The translations under genes and the position numbers were made by a program. DNA of 64,000 nt from Ustilago trichophora (Eukaryota > Basidiomycota > Ustilaginomycetes > Ustilaginales > Ustilaginaceae): contig OOIN01000002.1 in NCBI GenBank assembly GCA_900323505.1, positions 930,001-994,000 of the forward strand, written 5' to 3'. The notes below the pieces were generated by a model. The model was not told the origin of the DNA, ran no database searches, and worked only from the letters and a program-made list of their open reading frames with translations. Positions 56,675 to 64,000 of the stretch are shown piece by piece (the first letter of the stretch is position 1; each line of letters starts with the position of its first letter).

Positions 56675-58339
56675 CTAATGCCCCTCCTCTTCGTCCTCGT
56701 CATATCCATCACTTTCGTCATCCTCTTCCTCTTGCACCTCCGCCGTGGCAACATCCGCCCTCCTTGTCTCCCTAACTCTAGTATTACATCTTAGACACTT
56801 CCAACCCCTTCCCCCTGCTTCGTCCTCCTCATCTAGCTCGTCCTCCATCTCTTCATCCAACAACTGCTTTGCGATGCAGACGTAGCAGTATCTGTGCTGG
56901 CAAGGCATGGTCTCATAAGGCGTGGTCACAATCGCATCTGCATAGGCAATGCCGTCGGGGGACACACCGAGTACTGCATTCCTTGCAGGATCTGCGGCGG
57001 TACTACCTGTGTTTGCGTTGAGCGGTTGAGAGCTCGAGGAAGGTCGATCAGGTGCGAGGAGGCCAGAGCTGGGATCCAGCGGGTCCGAAGTGGGAATACC
57101 CATCGACAAGCCGCCTGTTCCTAGTTTTGTAGGATCGCGCTTGAGGCCAGTTTGCGATTCGAGTCGCTGATAGCAGATGGCACATACTTCCGAGGGGAGA
57201 TGGTGATAGGGTCCCTTGTCTTGCTCCTCTTCCTGTGCAGCTGCCTTTTCGCTATTCTTGCTGGAAGACTTGGAGCCAACCATCTGTTTGACGACCGGTA
57301 TGGAAACGTTGCTCCGGTTGAAGCGTGTTCGGCCAGCTGCATCTTGCCTCATCCCCAGCCGTCTGCTGATCGCCAATGGTAAGAACTTCCATACGACAGC
57401 CAAAAGCTTGGGATGGGTGGGAAGCTTCATCAGCCTCCTGAATAGCCTCTTTGGCCTGACAAGGGGCAGGAGGAAAAGCAAGAACTCGGTAAATGCGTGC
57501 CATACGAGCTGTCGGTTCAAGAACTCGAATGAGACGTTTCTGTTCATCGTCCTCTGTGCATACGTCAGCCGCATACCGAGCACTCGGTCTGCAACACTTC
57601 GAAATTTGCCATCCGCTAAGAAGACAGCAAAGTTGGCTAGGACCAGTGCAGACCATACGCGTTGAGATGCGTCTGTGAGCTTCCACAAAAGCCGACGAGG
57701 GTCGTTGTTGGGCATGTCCGAGTAGCTGAGTGATGTCATGTGATCCTGCCATTTGGAGCCGAGGTAAGGTGCAACGATGGTGAGGAGTGGATAGAGGGTG
57801 AGTTGGAGTTTCGACAAAGGCTGGTCGCGCGCGGTGGATTGGAGTGCGCCTCTGTGTGCCCACTCGTTGCGATACTTGAGATTTTGCAACATGGATCCGT
57901 ATGAAGCGCCTCTGTCGACGATGCTGAATTTGAAGAGGGCCAGCTTAAGAAGCAGCAAGAGTTCGGGCTCTAGATCAGAGGGAAGGGTGGAGCGGATGGA
58001 TCCAAGTGCCTTTTTGACCGGATCTAGCAACAGTTCGGCGAGTTCGCGATCGAGCAATTCGGCATCGAGCTGGTTGACACGCTGAATCTTGAGAATGGGG
58101 GTGGGGAAGCGGTGAAGCGAAGAGCGTATTGATGCAATGGATGCCGTTGCTGCCTGTGATGCAGAGTGGTAGAACGGAGGTGGAGAAGGGATCTGTGCAT
58201 CGATGGCGTTGGGATCCGAAGCGAGGGCTTCTGGTGATGGGATGCCGCCTACTTCTTGTGCAGAGGAGTGAGTAGGATCATCCGGTTGGGATGAGGGCCC
58301 TGCGATGGGGCCAGTCGGACCAGCAGAGTCTTGAGCCAT
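56675..58339 (-). CDS. PEX2: Peroxisomal biogenesis RING E3 ligase PEX2
   Basis: The product is 554 aa, a single exon, with the ATG at 58339 (MAQDSAGPTG); the upstream open frame to 58534 is not protein-like. The Pex2/10/12 N-terminal membrane domain spans about 85-330, with VNQLDAELLDREL, KFSIVDRGASYGSMLQNLKY and the hydrophobic FTEFLLFLLPLV. The C-terminal RING uses Cys386, Cys389, Cys480, His482, Cys485, Cys488, Cys515 and Cys518, so all eight ligands are present. The loop between Cys389 and Cys480 holds 90 residues, much longer than in most RINGs, and is Ser/Pro/Gly-rich. The tail is acidic. With Pex10 and Pex12 it ubiquitinates the import receptor Pex5 for recycling. Confidence 0.92.
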   Translation of the reverse strand: MAQDSAGPTGPIAGPSSQPDDPTHSSAQEVGGIPSPEALASDPNAIDAQIPSPPPFYHSASQAATASIASIRSSLHRFPTPILKIQRVNQLDAELLDRELAELLLDPVKKALGSIRSTLPSDLEPELLLLLKLALFKFSIVDRGASYGSMLQNLKYRNEWAHRGALQSTARDQPLSKLQLTLYPLLTIVAPYLGSKWQDHMTSLSYSDMPNNDPRRLLWKLTDASQRVWSALVLANFAVFLADGKFRSVADRVLGMRLTYAQRTMNRNVSFEFLNRQLVWHAFTEFLLFLLPLVRPKRLFRRLMKLPTHPKLLAVVWKFLPLAISRRLGMRQDAAGRTRFNRSNVSIPVVKQMVGSKSSSKNSEKAAAQEEEQDKGPYHHLPSEVCAICYQRLESQTGLKRDPTKLGTGGLSMGIPTSDPLDPSSGLLAPDRPSSSSQPLNANTGSTAADPARNAVLGVSPDGIAYADAIVTTPYETMPCQHRYCYVCIAKQLLDEEMEDELDEEDEAGGRGWKCLRCNTRVRETRRADVATAEVQEEEDDESDGYDEDEEEGH

Positions 58340-59612
58340 GATGTGCTGAATATGGGCTAGGGGATGATGATGGTGGCGATAATGGACACAAGTATGGATG
58401 CGAAGGTTTTGTGTTGAAGGCCTTTCCCCACATCCAAACGGATAAGGTGGAGTGTCGTTTGGCCAACACGCTGAAAGCCGATAGCCGGAGACAGGATTAC
58501 AGTACAGTACAGTACAGTAGAGTGCCAGATTCACGAGACTCGATCCTTGAATCGCTTTCTCGCCCGTGTGGCCTTTCCTTCTGGAGTCTATGTGCGATTG
58601 CTGTAGCTAACACTAGAAATATTCTTTTTGTTGCGCGTCTCGTCAGGTGGTGGCATGAATCGAAACGCTCGGCAAAGGGCCAAAGCACTACATGCCAACG
58701 GAAGACTTGGCTGCATCCAACACAAACCTCGTCGTTCGAAGCTGCTTTGCTGTCAGTTGCTTGAACCCGGCGTTGACATCCGAGGGTCTTGTGCTACCGT
58801 GCCGCGGGTCGAGACTTCCGCCCCCATCTCTGAACCCCTTGTTGCTTATGGCAATCCTTGTATAGAGGCTACACATAATCATGGCCAGACGACTCTCGAC
58901 TGCTGGCTGGTCGAGACCAGTACTGGAACTCGGTCAGGATGGTTACAAGAGGCAAAGCCATCATCATCATCATATTTTGCGCGCCGACGCCGAAGCGCCG
59001 GAATTGCATGGTGCAGATCGGCGCTGCGCATTCGCTTGGTGGAAATTGTGCAATTCTATTTCAAGTGTTCGCGCAGATCGCGTCAATCACACTTGATTTG
59101 CTTTGAAACCAACACTTCAACACTTTGGCCTGATTCCTTTTGTGTCACAATTTGTTCCCGACCGCCTCTGATTTCTTGGCCTGCAGCTCACATCTGAGGC
59201 CCCTTTTGCTGCCGTTGTTTGGTGGGCCTTCTCTTTGTGTGACCTTGGACCTTGGTTTGGAGCGTTGGCATGTTGTGCTCCAAGAAAAACGGCAACTTCC
59301 TTTGTGCGCAATTCCAAGCTCGGCACCACGATATCTACTGTACAGCACTTCGGTGTCAAGCTCGTCACCGTGCGCAAACCCTTTCTCTCAAGTGACGCAG
59401 CCTAGCCGAGCACATTTGATCAAGACAGTGGACTGAGGGCTGCGCATACTTTTGCCCATCTCAGTGTCTGTGGGTCAGCTTCATTTACATTCCCCACTTT
59501 TTCTCGTTTCTCTTCTTCCCCCTCCTGACCACCACCATCACCATCTTCTCTCCTTCCCTCAAACACATTCAGTCTTTACTCGTCACCGGACTTGACTCTC
59601 TTTTCTTTCAAA
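58340..59612. promoter_or_regulatory. Divergent promoter region between PEX2 and PEBP-like gene
   Basis: 1,273 bases. Contains four tandem ACAGT units (58498-58520), a CTACTGTACAG motif (59335-59345), and a CT/CAC-rich leader just before the PEBP-like start. A 189-codon frame (58628-59197) has no domain, signal peptide or good start context, so I do not call it a gene. Confidence 0.55.
58498..58520. repeat. (ACAGT)n tandem repeat
   Basis: Four or more ACAGT units, each junction creating the self-complementary GTAC core. It lies 159 bases upstream of the PEX2 start codon and belongs to the TACTGTA/TACAGTA motif group found in other intergenic regions here. Confidence 0.7.
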
Positions 59613-60509
59613 ATGGCTTTCTCCAAGACTTCGCTCCTCGCCACCGCCCTTCTGGCCATGGGCTCGGCTGTCTCTGCCCAGAGCAGCTCCGCCTCGTACG
59701 ATCAGGTCGCTCAGATCCAGCTCACCTTCCCCGCTGCTGACCTCACCCCCGTCCCCGTCCCCGCTTCGTGGCTCGACATCCAGGGTGTCCTCAATGTCAC
59801 TTTCGGTGACGTTGCCGTCTCCAACCTCGGTGACAGGCTCACCGTCGCCCAGGTTCAGCCTGCTCCCAGCTTCCGCATCAGTGGCCAGACTCCTGCTGCT
59901 TCCAATGCCTCGGTCTTTGGCAACAACAAGCGCTTCACTGTTGCTTTCCTTGACGCTGGCGTAGCTGGCAAGAACACCTCCACTGAGGTCTTCTGCCACT
60001 ACCTCGGCAACAACTTTACCCTCGACGCCAGCAGCGGTCAGCTCAGGAACCAGACCGCCGCTCGTGTCGCTTACGGCGCTCCCCTCCCCGCTACCAACGA
60101 TGGCCCTCACCGATACATGCAACTCGTCTTCCAGCAGTTTGACAACTTCACTGCCCCCGCCTCGCCCGCTGCCAATGCTCCCATCCAGCGTCTCGAGCTC
60201 CAGAACTACTACCGCAACGCCAACGGTGGTCTTGGCAAGATTGTTGCTGCCAGCTACATCCAGATCGAGGTTGGCCAGGCTTCTGCTCCCAGCTCGACTG
60301 CCGCTGTCTCCCAGGCCAGCATCACCGCCCTTGCCGCCAGCAAGAGCGGTGCTGCTGGTTCCAAGACTGGCTCTGCCGCCACTTCGTCCAACACCTCGGG
60401 CTCCGGCTCGTCTGGCACCAGCGCCGCCTCCTCCATGCTCGGTGGTGTCTCGATGGCCGGCATTGTCGCTATGGGCTCGGCTGCTCTTGTTGGTGCTGCC
60501 ATGCTCTAA
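59613..60509 (+). CDS. Secreted, GPI-type protein with PEBP-like fold
   Basis: The product is 298 aa, a single exon. The ATG at 59613 gives a good signal peptide (MAFSKTSLLATALLAMGSAVSA, cleaved before QSS). The core (about 28-235) resembles phosphatidylethanolamine-binding proteins: a strand with FTVAFLDAG in place of DPDAP, YGAPLPATNDGPHRYMQLVFQQ with the conserved GPHRY at 164-168, and a closing strand with LQNYYRNANGGLGKIVAASY. The DPDAP motif is degenerate. Ser/Ala/Gly-rich sequence and a hydrophobic C-terminus (MAGIVAMGSAALVGAAML) imply GPI anchoring. Several N-glycosylation sites are visible. Ligand and role are unknown; an extracellular lipid- or protein-binding function is inference. 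Confidence 0.8.
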   Translation: MAFSKTSLLATALLAMGSAVSAQSSSASYDQVAQIQLTFPAADLTPVPVPASWLDIQGVLNVTFGDVAVSNLGDRLTVAQVQPAPSFRISGQTPAASNASVFGNNKRFTVAFLDAGVAGKNTSTEVFCHYLGNNFTLDASSGQLRNQTAARVAYGAPLPATNDGPHRYMQLVFQQFDNFTAPASPAANAPIQRLELQNYYRNANGGLGKIVAASYIQIEVGQASAPSSTAAVSQASITALAASKSGAAGSKTGSAATSSNTSGSGSSGTSAASSMLGGVSMAGIVAMGSAALVGAAML

Positions 60510-60929
60510 GTGAATCCCAATTTCCTTACATACTCCTCTACTGAGCGGCTCAAATGCTGTGTCCTTGCTGTATATACATCCAATTCTCAATTCAAAAACT
60601 GCACTCACTCAATCATGAGCCCTGGCGACAGTGTGAAGGGTCAAACAAGAACCGCCAACAGCAGTGCGCATTGGAAGAATTTCCTTTGATTTGTTAGGGC
60701 CTGCTGATCAACAATTCTAAAGCACCGCAAAATGAGATCCGAGAAGAAATGAAAGGGTGCCAAACGGACAGCGAACGAGCCACGTCGGCAATTTAATTTT
60801 ATAGCTCGCCTGGGCCTGGTGCTTTGTGTGCCAGCCAGCGTTCGCACGCAGTTCTTCCTCTGCCAGGCTGCTGATCCTCAGCCTCTTCATTTCCTACCAC
60901 ATCACCTCTCTCGCAACCATTCACCCAGG
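60510..60929. other. Intergenic: PEBP-like gene 3' flank and ERJ5 promoter
   Basis: 420 bases between two plus-strand genes. CT-rich towards the ERJ5 start. The ERJ5 frame is open to 60819 upstream, but the chosen ATG gives the signal peptide. No other gene was recognised. Confidence 0.55.
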
Positions 60930-61982
60930 ATGAAGCTTCATCGCTTCCTTCTCGTAGCTTCTGTGCTACTTCTGACCATTTTCACCATCTCTGCCTCCGC
61001 CGCCACGAACTGGGACAAGGACGACCATGAGATCTTTGAACTCCAATCCGCTCTCGAAAAATCCGAAGGCAAAGGTGCCACCTTTTACTCGATCCTCAAC
61101 ATCCCTCGCTCTTCCAACCAAGCCGAAATCAAGCGTGCCTATCGCAAGAAATCGCTCGAGCTTCATCCTGATAAAAACTTGGGCGTCGCTGGAGCTCAAC
61201 AGAGGTTCGAACGTCTAGGACTGGTTTACAAGATCTTGCGCGATGGAAGGAAGGATAGATACGATCATTTCTTGAGTAAAGGTTTTCCCAAGTGGAGACA
61301 AAACGGATATTTCTATGAGAGGTATAGGCCTGGTCTTGGTTCGGTCGTGGTGGGTATTGTGCTGTTTAGTATGATGGTCGAAGTTGGGATTAGTCGGTTG
61401 ACGAGTGGTCAGGAGAGGACAAAGATTGAACGCCTCAAGATGTCGGCTCGCCTTGTCGCCTGGGGTCCTCGCTACCAAGCTCTCCTAGCATCTCTTCTCT
61501 ACAGCGACTCCATCACTCCGGCACTTCCGACATCCAAGATTCCAACCACCGAAAAGAAAGTGCGCGTACCAATTACAGGATTCCCTACCCTCCCCGCCTT
61601 CCCTTCCCCCGCCTCTATCAAATCCGGCTCCGTTGACTGGGACGTCCAAGAATCGCTCACCCGTAGCGTCATCAACAATCCCACCATTTCCGACGGCGCC
61701 CCCATCGTCGAATGTCTCGTACACGAAACAGACGTCTTGCTCCTCGACAAGTTTTCAGGAGATTGGATCAGGCTGGATGAGGACGATGCTCGTCCAAGTC
61801 AATTGCACCAGACTTGGCCTTTTAGACTGGTCAGCGCGCTGGTGAACAAGCTCACCGGCAAGCACGAAGACGTGTTGGCCGAAGTCGACGACGAGCTGGA
61901 GGAGATCAAGGAGGATGTCAAGGAAAAGGTGAATGGAGCTGCAAAGAAGGTTAAGAAGGGTGGTAGCAAGAAGAACAAGTAA
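60930..61982 (+). CDS. ERJ5: ER membrane J-domain protein ERJ5
   Basis: The product is 350 aa, a single exon. The ATG at 60930 gives a signal peptide (residues 1-24, LLVASVLLLTIFTISASA). The J domain spans about 50-115, with HPD at 79-81 (LELHPDKN) needed to stimulate Hsp70 ATPase. It follows an ER-lumenal lead-in WDKDDHEIFEL, typical of Erj5. A transmembrane segment (about 137-155) follows, then a cytosolic tail that ends Lys-rich (KKVKKGGSKKNK). Erj5 is a BiP/Kar2 co-chaperone that preserves folding capacity in the ER lumen. Order and length fit the family. Confidence 0.9.
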   Translation: MKLHRFLLVASVLLLTIFTISASAATNWDKDDHEIFELQSALEKSEGKGATFYSILNIPRSSNQAEIKRAYRKKSLELHPDKNLGVAGAQQRFERLGLVYKILRDGRKDRYDHFLSKGFPKWRQNGYFYERYRPGLGSVVVGIVLFSMMVEVGISRLTSGQERTKIERLKMSARLVAWGPRYQALLASLLYSDSITPALPTSKIPTTEKKVRVPITGFPTLPAFPSPASIKSGSVDWDVQESLTRSVINNPTISDGAPIVECLVHETDVLLLDKFSGDWIRLDEDDARPSQLHQTWPFRLVSALVNKLTGKHEDVLAEVDDELEEIKEDVKEKVNGAAKKVKKGGSKKNK

Positions 61983-62191
61983 TCCTCTTCATCTCAAAAT
62001 AGCCCTGGTTCTGGTCTACATTATCATGCTCATAAGATTTAAAGCTGCTTTTTTTTCACCAAGACCATACCAAACATCAGATCAAGCTCAATTCATCGCA
62101 ATGTGCGTGCGTTTGTGTGGATTGGTCGTGTGAACAAACTCATAAGATGCATCGCGAGCTGGCGTTGCGGAGATATTCAAGAAGCCTACTC

Positions 62192-64000
62192 TCAGGCCAA
62201 ATCCTCCCCTTCTTCGTCATCATCAGATTCGCCCATATCAATCTCGGGCATATCCTCATCCTCATCATCCTCATCGTCATCGTTATCGCCCAGAACGACC
62301 AGCTCCTTCTCCCTAATCACGGACTTGGCCTTACCCTGGGCAGCATCTCCATCTGTCCCGTCACTGAGCACTTCCTTCACCACCTCCGTCACTTGCTTGT
62401 CAACCACCTCCGCAGCCTTTTCCACTGCGGCATCATCAATACTTGCGACTGCAGTCCGAGTGGCCGAAGTGGGCTGAGACAGTCTTCCCGGAGTCAAAAA
62501 GGTGTTGGACCCAGCCGCAGTGTCGAGACTAGGCGATCCATGACGCGATAGTGCAGGCGGATGTGAGGTGGACGGGCTGCCGATGCGAGGTGTGCTAGGT
62601 CGGTGAGAAGGTTTCACCGGGTCTGGGGAGAAGATGCGTTTCTCCACTGGCGAGCGGCGCGGCGAAGTGGGTAGACCCAGGCCGATGTTCGTCGATGAAG
62701 AAGGGGCAGCAGTGGCAGTGGCAGTGGTAGCGGCGGTGGCGCTGGTGGAAGCTTCGGCACCAGTAGCTTTGAACAGCTCGTTAGACTCCGCTGCAATCGC
62801 GTCTACGTCCATCCTTGCCTCTCCGCTCTCTGCTCCTTCCTCTTCGGCAACTGCTTCTTCAGCCATAGCTCCAAACACAGCAGTGGTAGCTCCCGTGATG
62901 CTCGATCCCAATGCCTCGCTGCTGACGGGGATCGCATGACCAACGTCGGATGCACCGGCAAGCTTAGCACCCTCAGGCGCAGCTTCCAGATCATCACCCG
63001 CGCGAGGACCAAATCCGACACCTTTGGCGATGGGAACGAACTTGCCCTTCCTACTAGCGTGCACCGATGCCAGCGCGCGCCCGGCGGCACTTCGAATCCT
63101 TGCATCCCCAGCACCGCTTGGGGCATTCGCGATCCTGCCCAACACAGGGATCGCCCTTGGCAGAACCAGAGCGAGCGTACTCGATGCAGAGTCGAGGCAC
63201 ATGTCTGCAAGTGTCTCGACCGCCGTCTGTAGCAGGTCGACTGGGGTTGGCGCTCCAGGACCGGCACTTTTGTTGCGGAGGGTGGCAGAATGGGAGGAAG
63301 TCGAGTCGGAGAGCGACTCGACAAGTGCGAGGACGGTTTGGATGCAAAGTTGGAGCTGATCGTAGTGAACCTGACTCAGCGAGGTTGTCAGAAGAGGATA
63401 GACGGCGACCAGAATCTGAAGTGCCGCTTGGACTGAAGCGAGATCTTCAACGCTGAGCGAGTGGATGCGATCCTTGAGGGCGACATTAGAGGCAAACATC
63501 GAATCGGATTCGTAGAGACGTGCTTTCTTGGCTTTCCTGCCGTCACCAGAGGTTGTAGTAGAAGAGGCTTGCACAGGATTAAGAACTGCTTTTGCTAGTT
63601 GGGTTACACCGAGACGGGCAAGACGCAACGTGGTTCGTCCTGCGGGATCAAGTGGAAGAGCGATGCCCTGTCTGCCTACCAGGACAGCAAGCGTACGCAT
63701 CGCCGCCAGTTTGACCCTAGCACTGGCCAAGTCGGATGCACCACTGCTGACACCTGCTTCAGCAATGCGACAGATGTCTCCGAGAATCGTGGATGCCTCG
63801 AGTGAGATCGCCGCGGGGGCAGTGATGGAGAGCTGTGCAATCAGTGCCAATGCTCTCGTGTGGAAAGAGGGAAGGTGAGCTGCCTGAAGCGAGCACAGTT
63901 TGGCCTCAGCGGTGGGCTTGAACCTGCTGGTAAGATCCACCCTCAGCATGTCCAAAGCGAGGGTAATCAGCTTTCCTGCTGGGATCGGTACAGGTCGAGA
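62192..64000 (-). CDS. RIX1: Pre-rRNA-processing protein RIX1 (PELP1 family), 5' part beyond window
   Basis: 602 C-terminal residues are visible and the frame stays open to base 64000, so the N-terminus is outside the window. The visible start VPIPAGKLITLALDML matches the conserved repeat of Rix1/PELP1 (VPLPSG...). The body is alpha-helical, HEAT-like (LASARVKLAAMRTLAVLVG; LASVQAALQILVAVYPLL). A Ser/Pro-rich linker with Ala/Thr repeats follows, and then a strongly acidic end (DDEDEDMPEIDMGESDDD). Rix1 scaffolds the Rix1/Ipi1/Ipi3 complex on pre-60S particles and works with Rea1. IPI3 is at the left end of this window. The stop is 209 bases from ERJ5, convergent. Confidence 0.85.
   Translation of the reverse strand, partial: SRPVPIPAGKLITLALDMLRVDLTSRFKPTAEAKLCSLQAAHLPSFHTRALALIAQLSITAPAAISLEASTILGDICRIAEAGVSSGASDLASARVKLAAMRTLAVLVGRQGIALPLDPAGRTTLRLARLGVTQLAKAVLNPVQASSTTTSGDGRKAKKARLYESDSMFASNVALKDRIHSLSVEDLASVQAALQILVAVYPLLTTSLSQVHYDQLQLCIQTVLALVESLSDSTSSHSATLRNKSAGPGAPTPVDLLQTAVETLADMCLDSASSTLALVLPRAIPVLGRIANAPSGAGDARIRSAAGRALASVHASRKGKFVPIAKGVGFGPRAGDDLEAAPEGAKLAGASDVGHAIPVSSEALGSSITGATTAVFGAMAEEAVAEEEGAESGEARMDVDAIAAESNELFKATGAEASTSATAATTATATAAPSSSTNIGLGLPTSPRRSPVEKRIFSPDPVKPSHRPSTPRIGSPSTSHPPALSRHGSPSLDTAAGSNTFLTPGRLSQPTSATRTAVASIDDAAVEKAAEVVDKQVTEVVKEVLSDGTDGDAAQGKAKSVIREKELVVLGDNDDDEDDEDEDMPEIDMGESDDDEEGEDLA

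Noticed and set aside
58628..59197. 189-codon plus-strand frame between PEX2 and the PEBP-like gene
   Set aside because: Codon use unlike neighbours, poor start context, no recognisable domain.

Overview
The window looks like nuclear DNA of a smut fungus (Ustilaginales: Ustilago, Sporisorium, Pseudozyma or Moesziomyces type). The protein families are fungal. Most genes are single open frames with strong C-ending codon preference. CT-rich leaders precede many start codons, and gene order alternates between divergent and convergent pairs. I recognise 20 protein genes, one of them cut by the right edge. Only two need introns. I found no rRNA, tRNA, CRISPR or viral genes.

Layout. 0.9-6.8 kb: a GPI-type secreted glycoprotein of the 'macrofage activating glycoprotein' family (+), the Rix1-complex WD40 protein IPI3 (-) and a DUF3405 membrane protein (-). 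8.1-12.6 kb: asparagine synthetase (+) and a DUF1776 protein (-). 13.8-19.7 kb: DEAD-box helicase DBP2 (-), with a 1,548-nt intron and a 21-nt micro-exon, divergent from biotin synthase BIO2 (+). 20.1-23.6 kb: a zinc-cluster transcription factor (-) with two Zn2Cys6 motifs. 23.6-31.9 kb: an 8.3-kb stretch without a convincing gene, holding microsatellites, an AT-rich patch and a Tc1/mariner-like MITE with a long internal palindrome. 31.9-33.4 kb: an F-box protein (-). 35.6-40.0 kb: MRT4 (-), deoxyhypusine hydroxylase (+) and the GID/CTLH subunit GID8 (-, three exons). 41.2-55.3 kb: the 3'-end processing factor MPE1 (+), the acyltransferase LRO1/PDAT (-) and the very large cell-morphogenesis gene TAO3/PAG1/Furry (+). 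55.5-58.3 kb: an MDP-1-like HAD phosphatase (-) and the peroxisomal RING ligase PEX2 (-). 59.6-64.0 kb: a GPI-type PEBP-fold secreted protein (+), an ER J-protein ERJ5 (+) and RIX1/PELP1 (-, partial).

Most genes are conserved housekeeping functions. They cover ribosome biogenesis (IPI3, RIX1, MRT4, probably DBP2), eIF5A modification, mRNA 3' processing, amino acid, biotin and lipid metabolism, peroxisome import and morphogenesis. Two of the three core Rix1-complex subunits lie at opposite ends of the window. The window is not an obvious secondary-metabolite or effector cluster.

The observations most worth follow-up are four. The transcription factor has a second Zn2Cys6 cluster that appears to sit inside its middle homology region and is preceded by a long non-coding region. 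DBP2 has a long intron and micro-exon, in a gene whose yeast counterpart is autoregulated through a long intron. DBP2 also has atypical motif V and VI residues. The MITE carries a near-perfect 86-bp inverted repeat.
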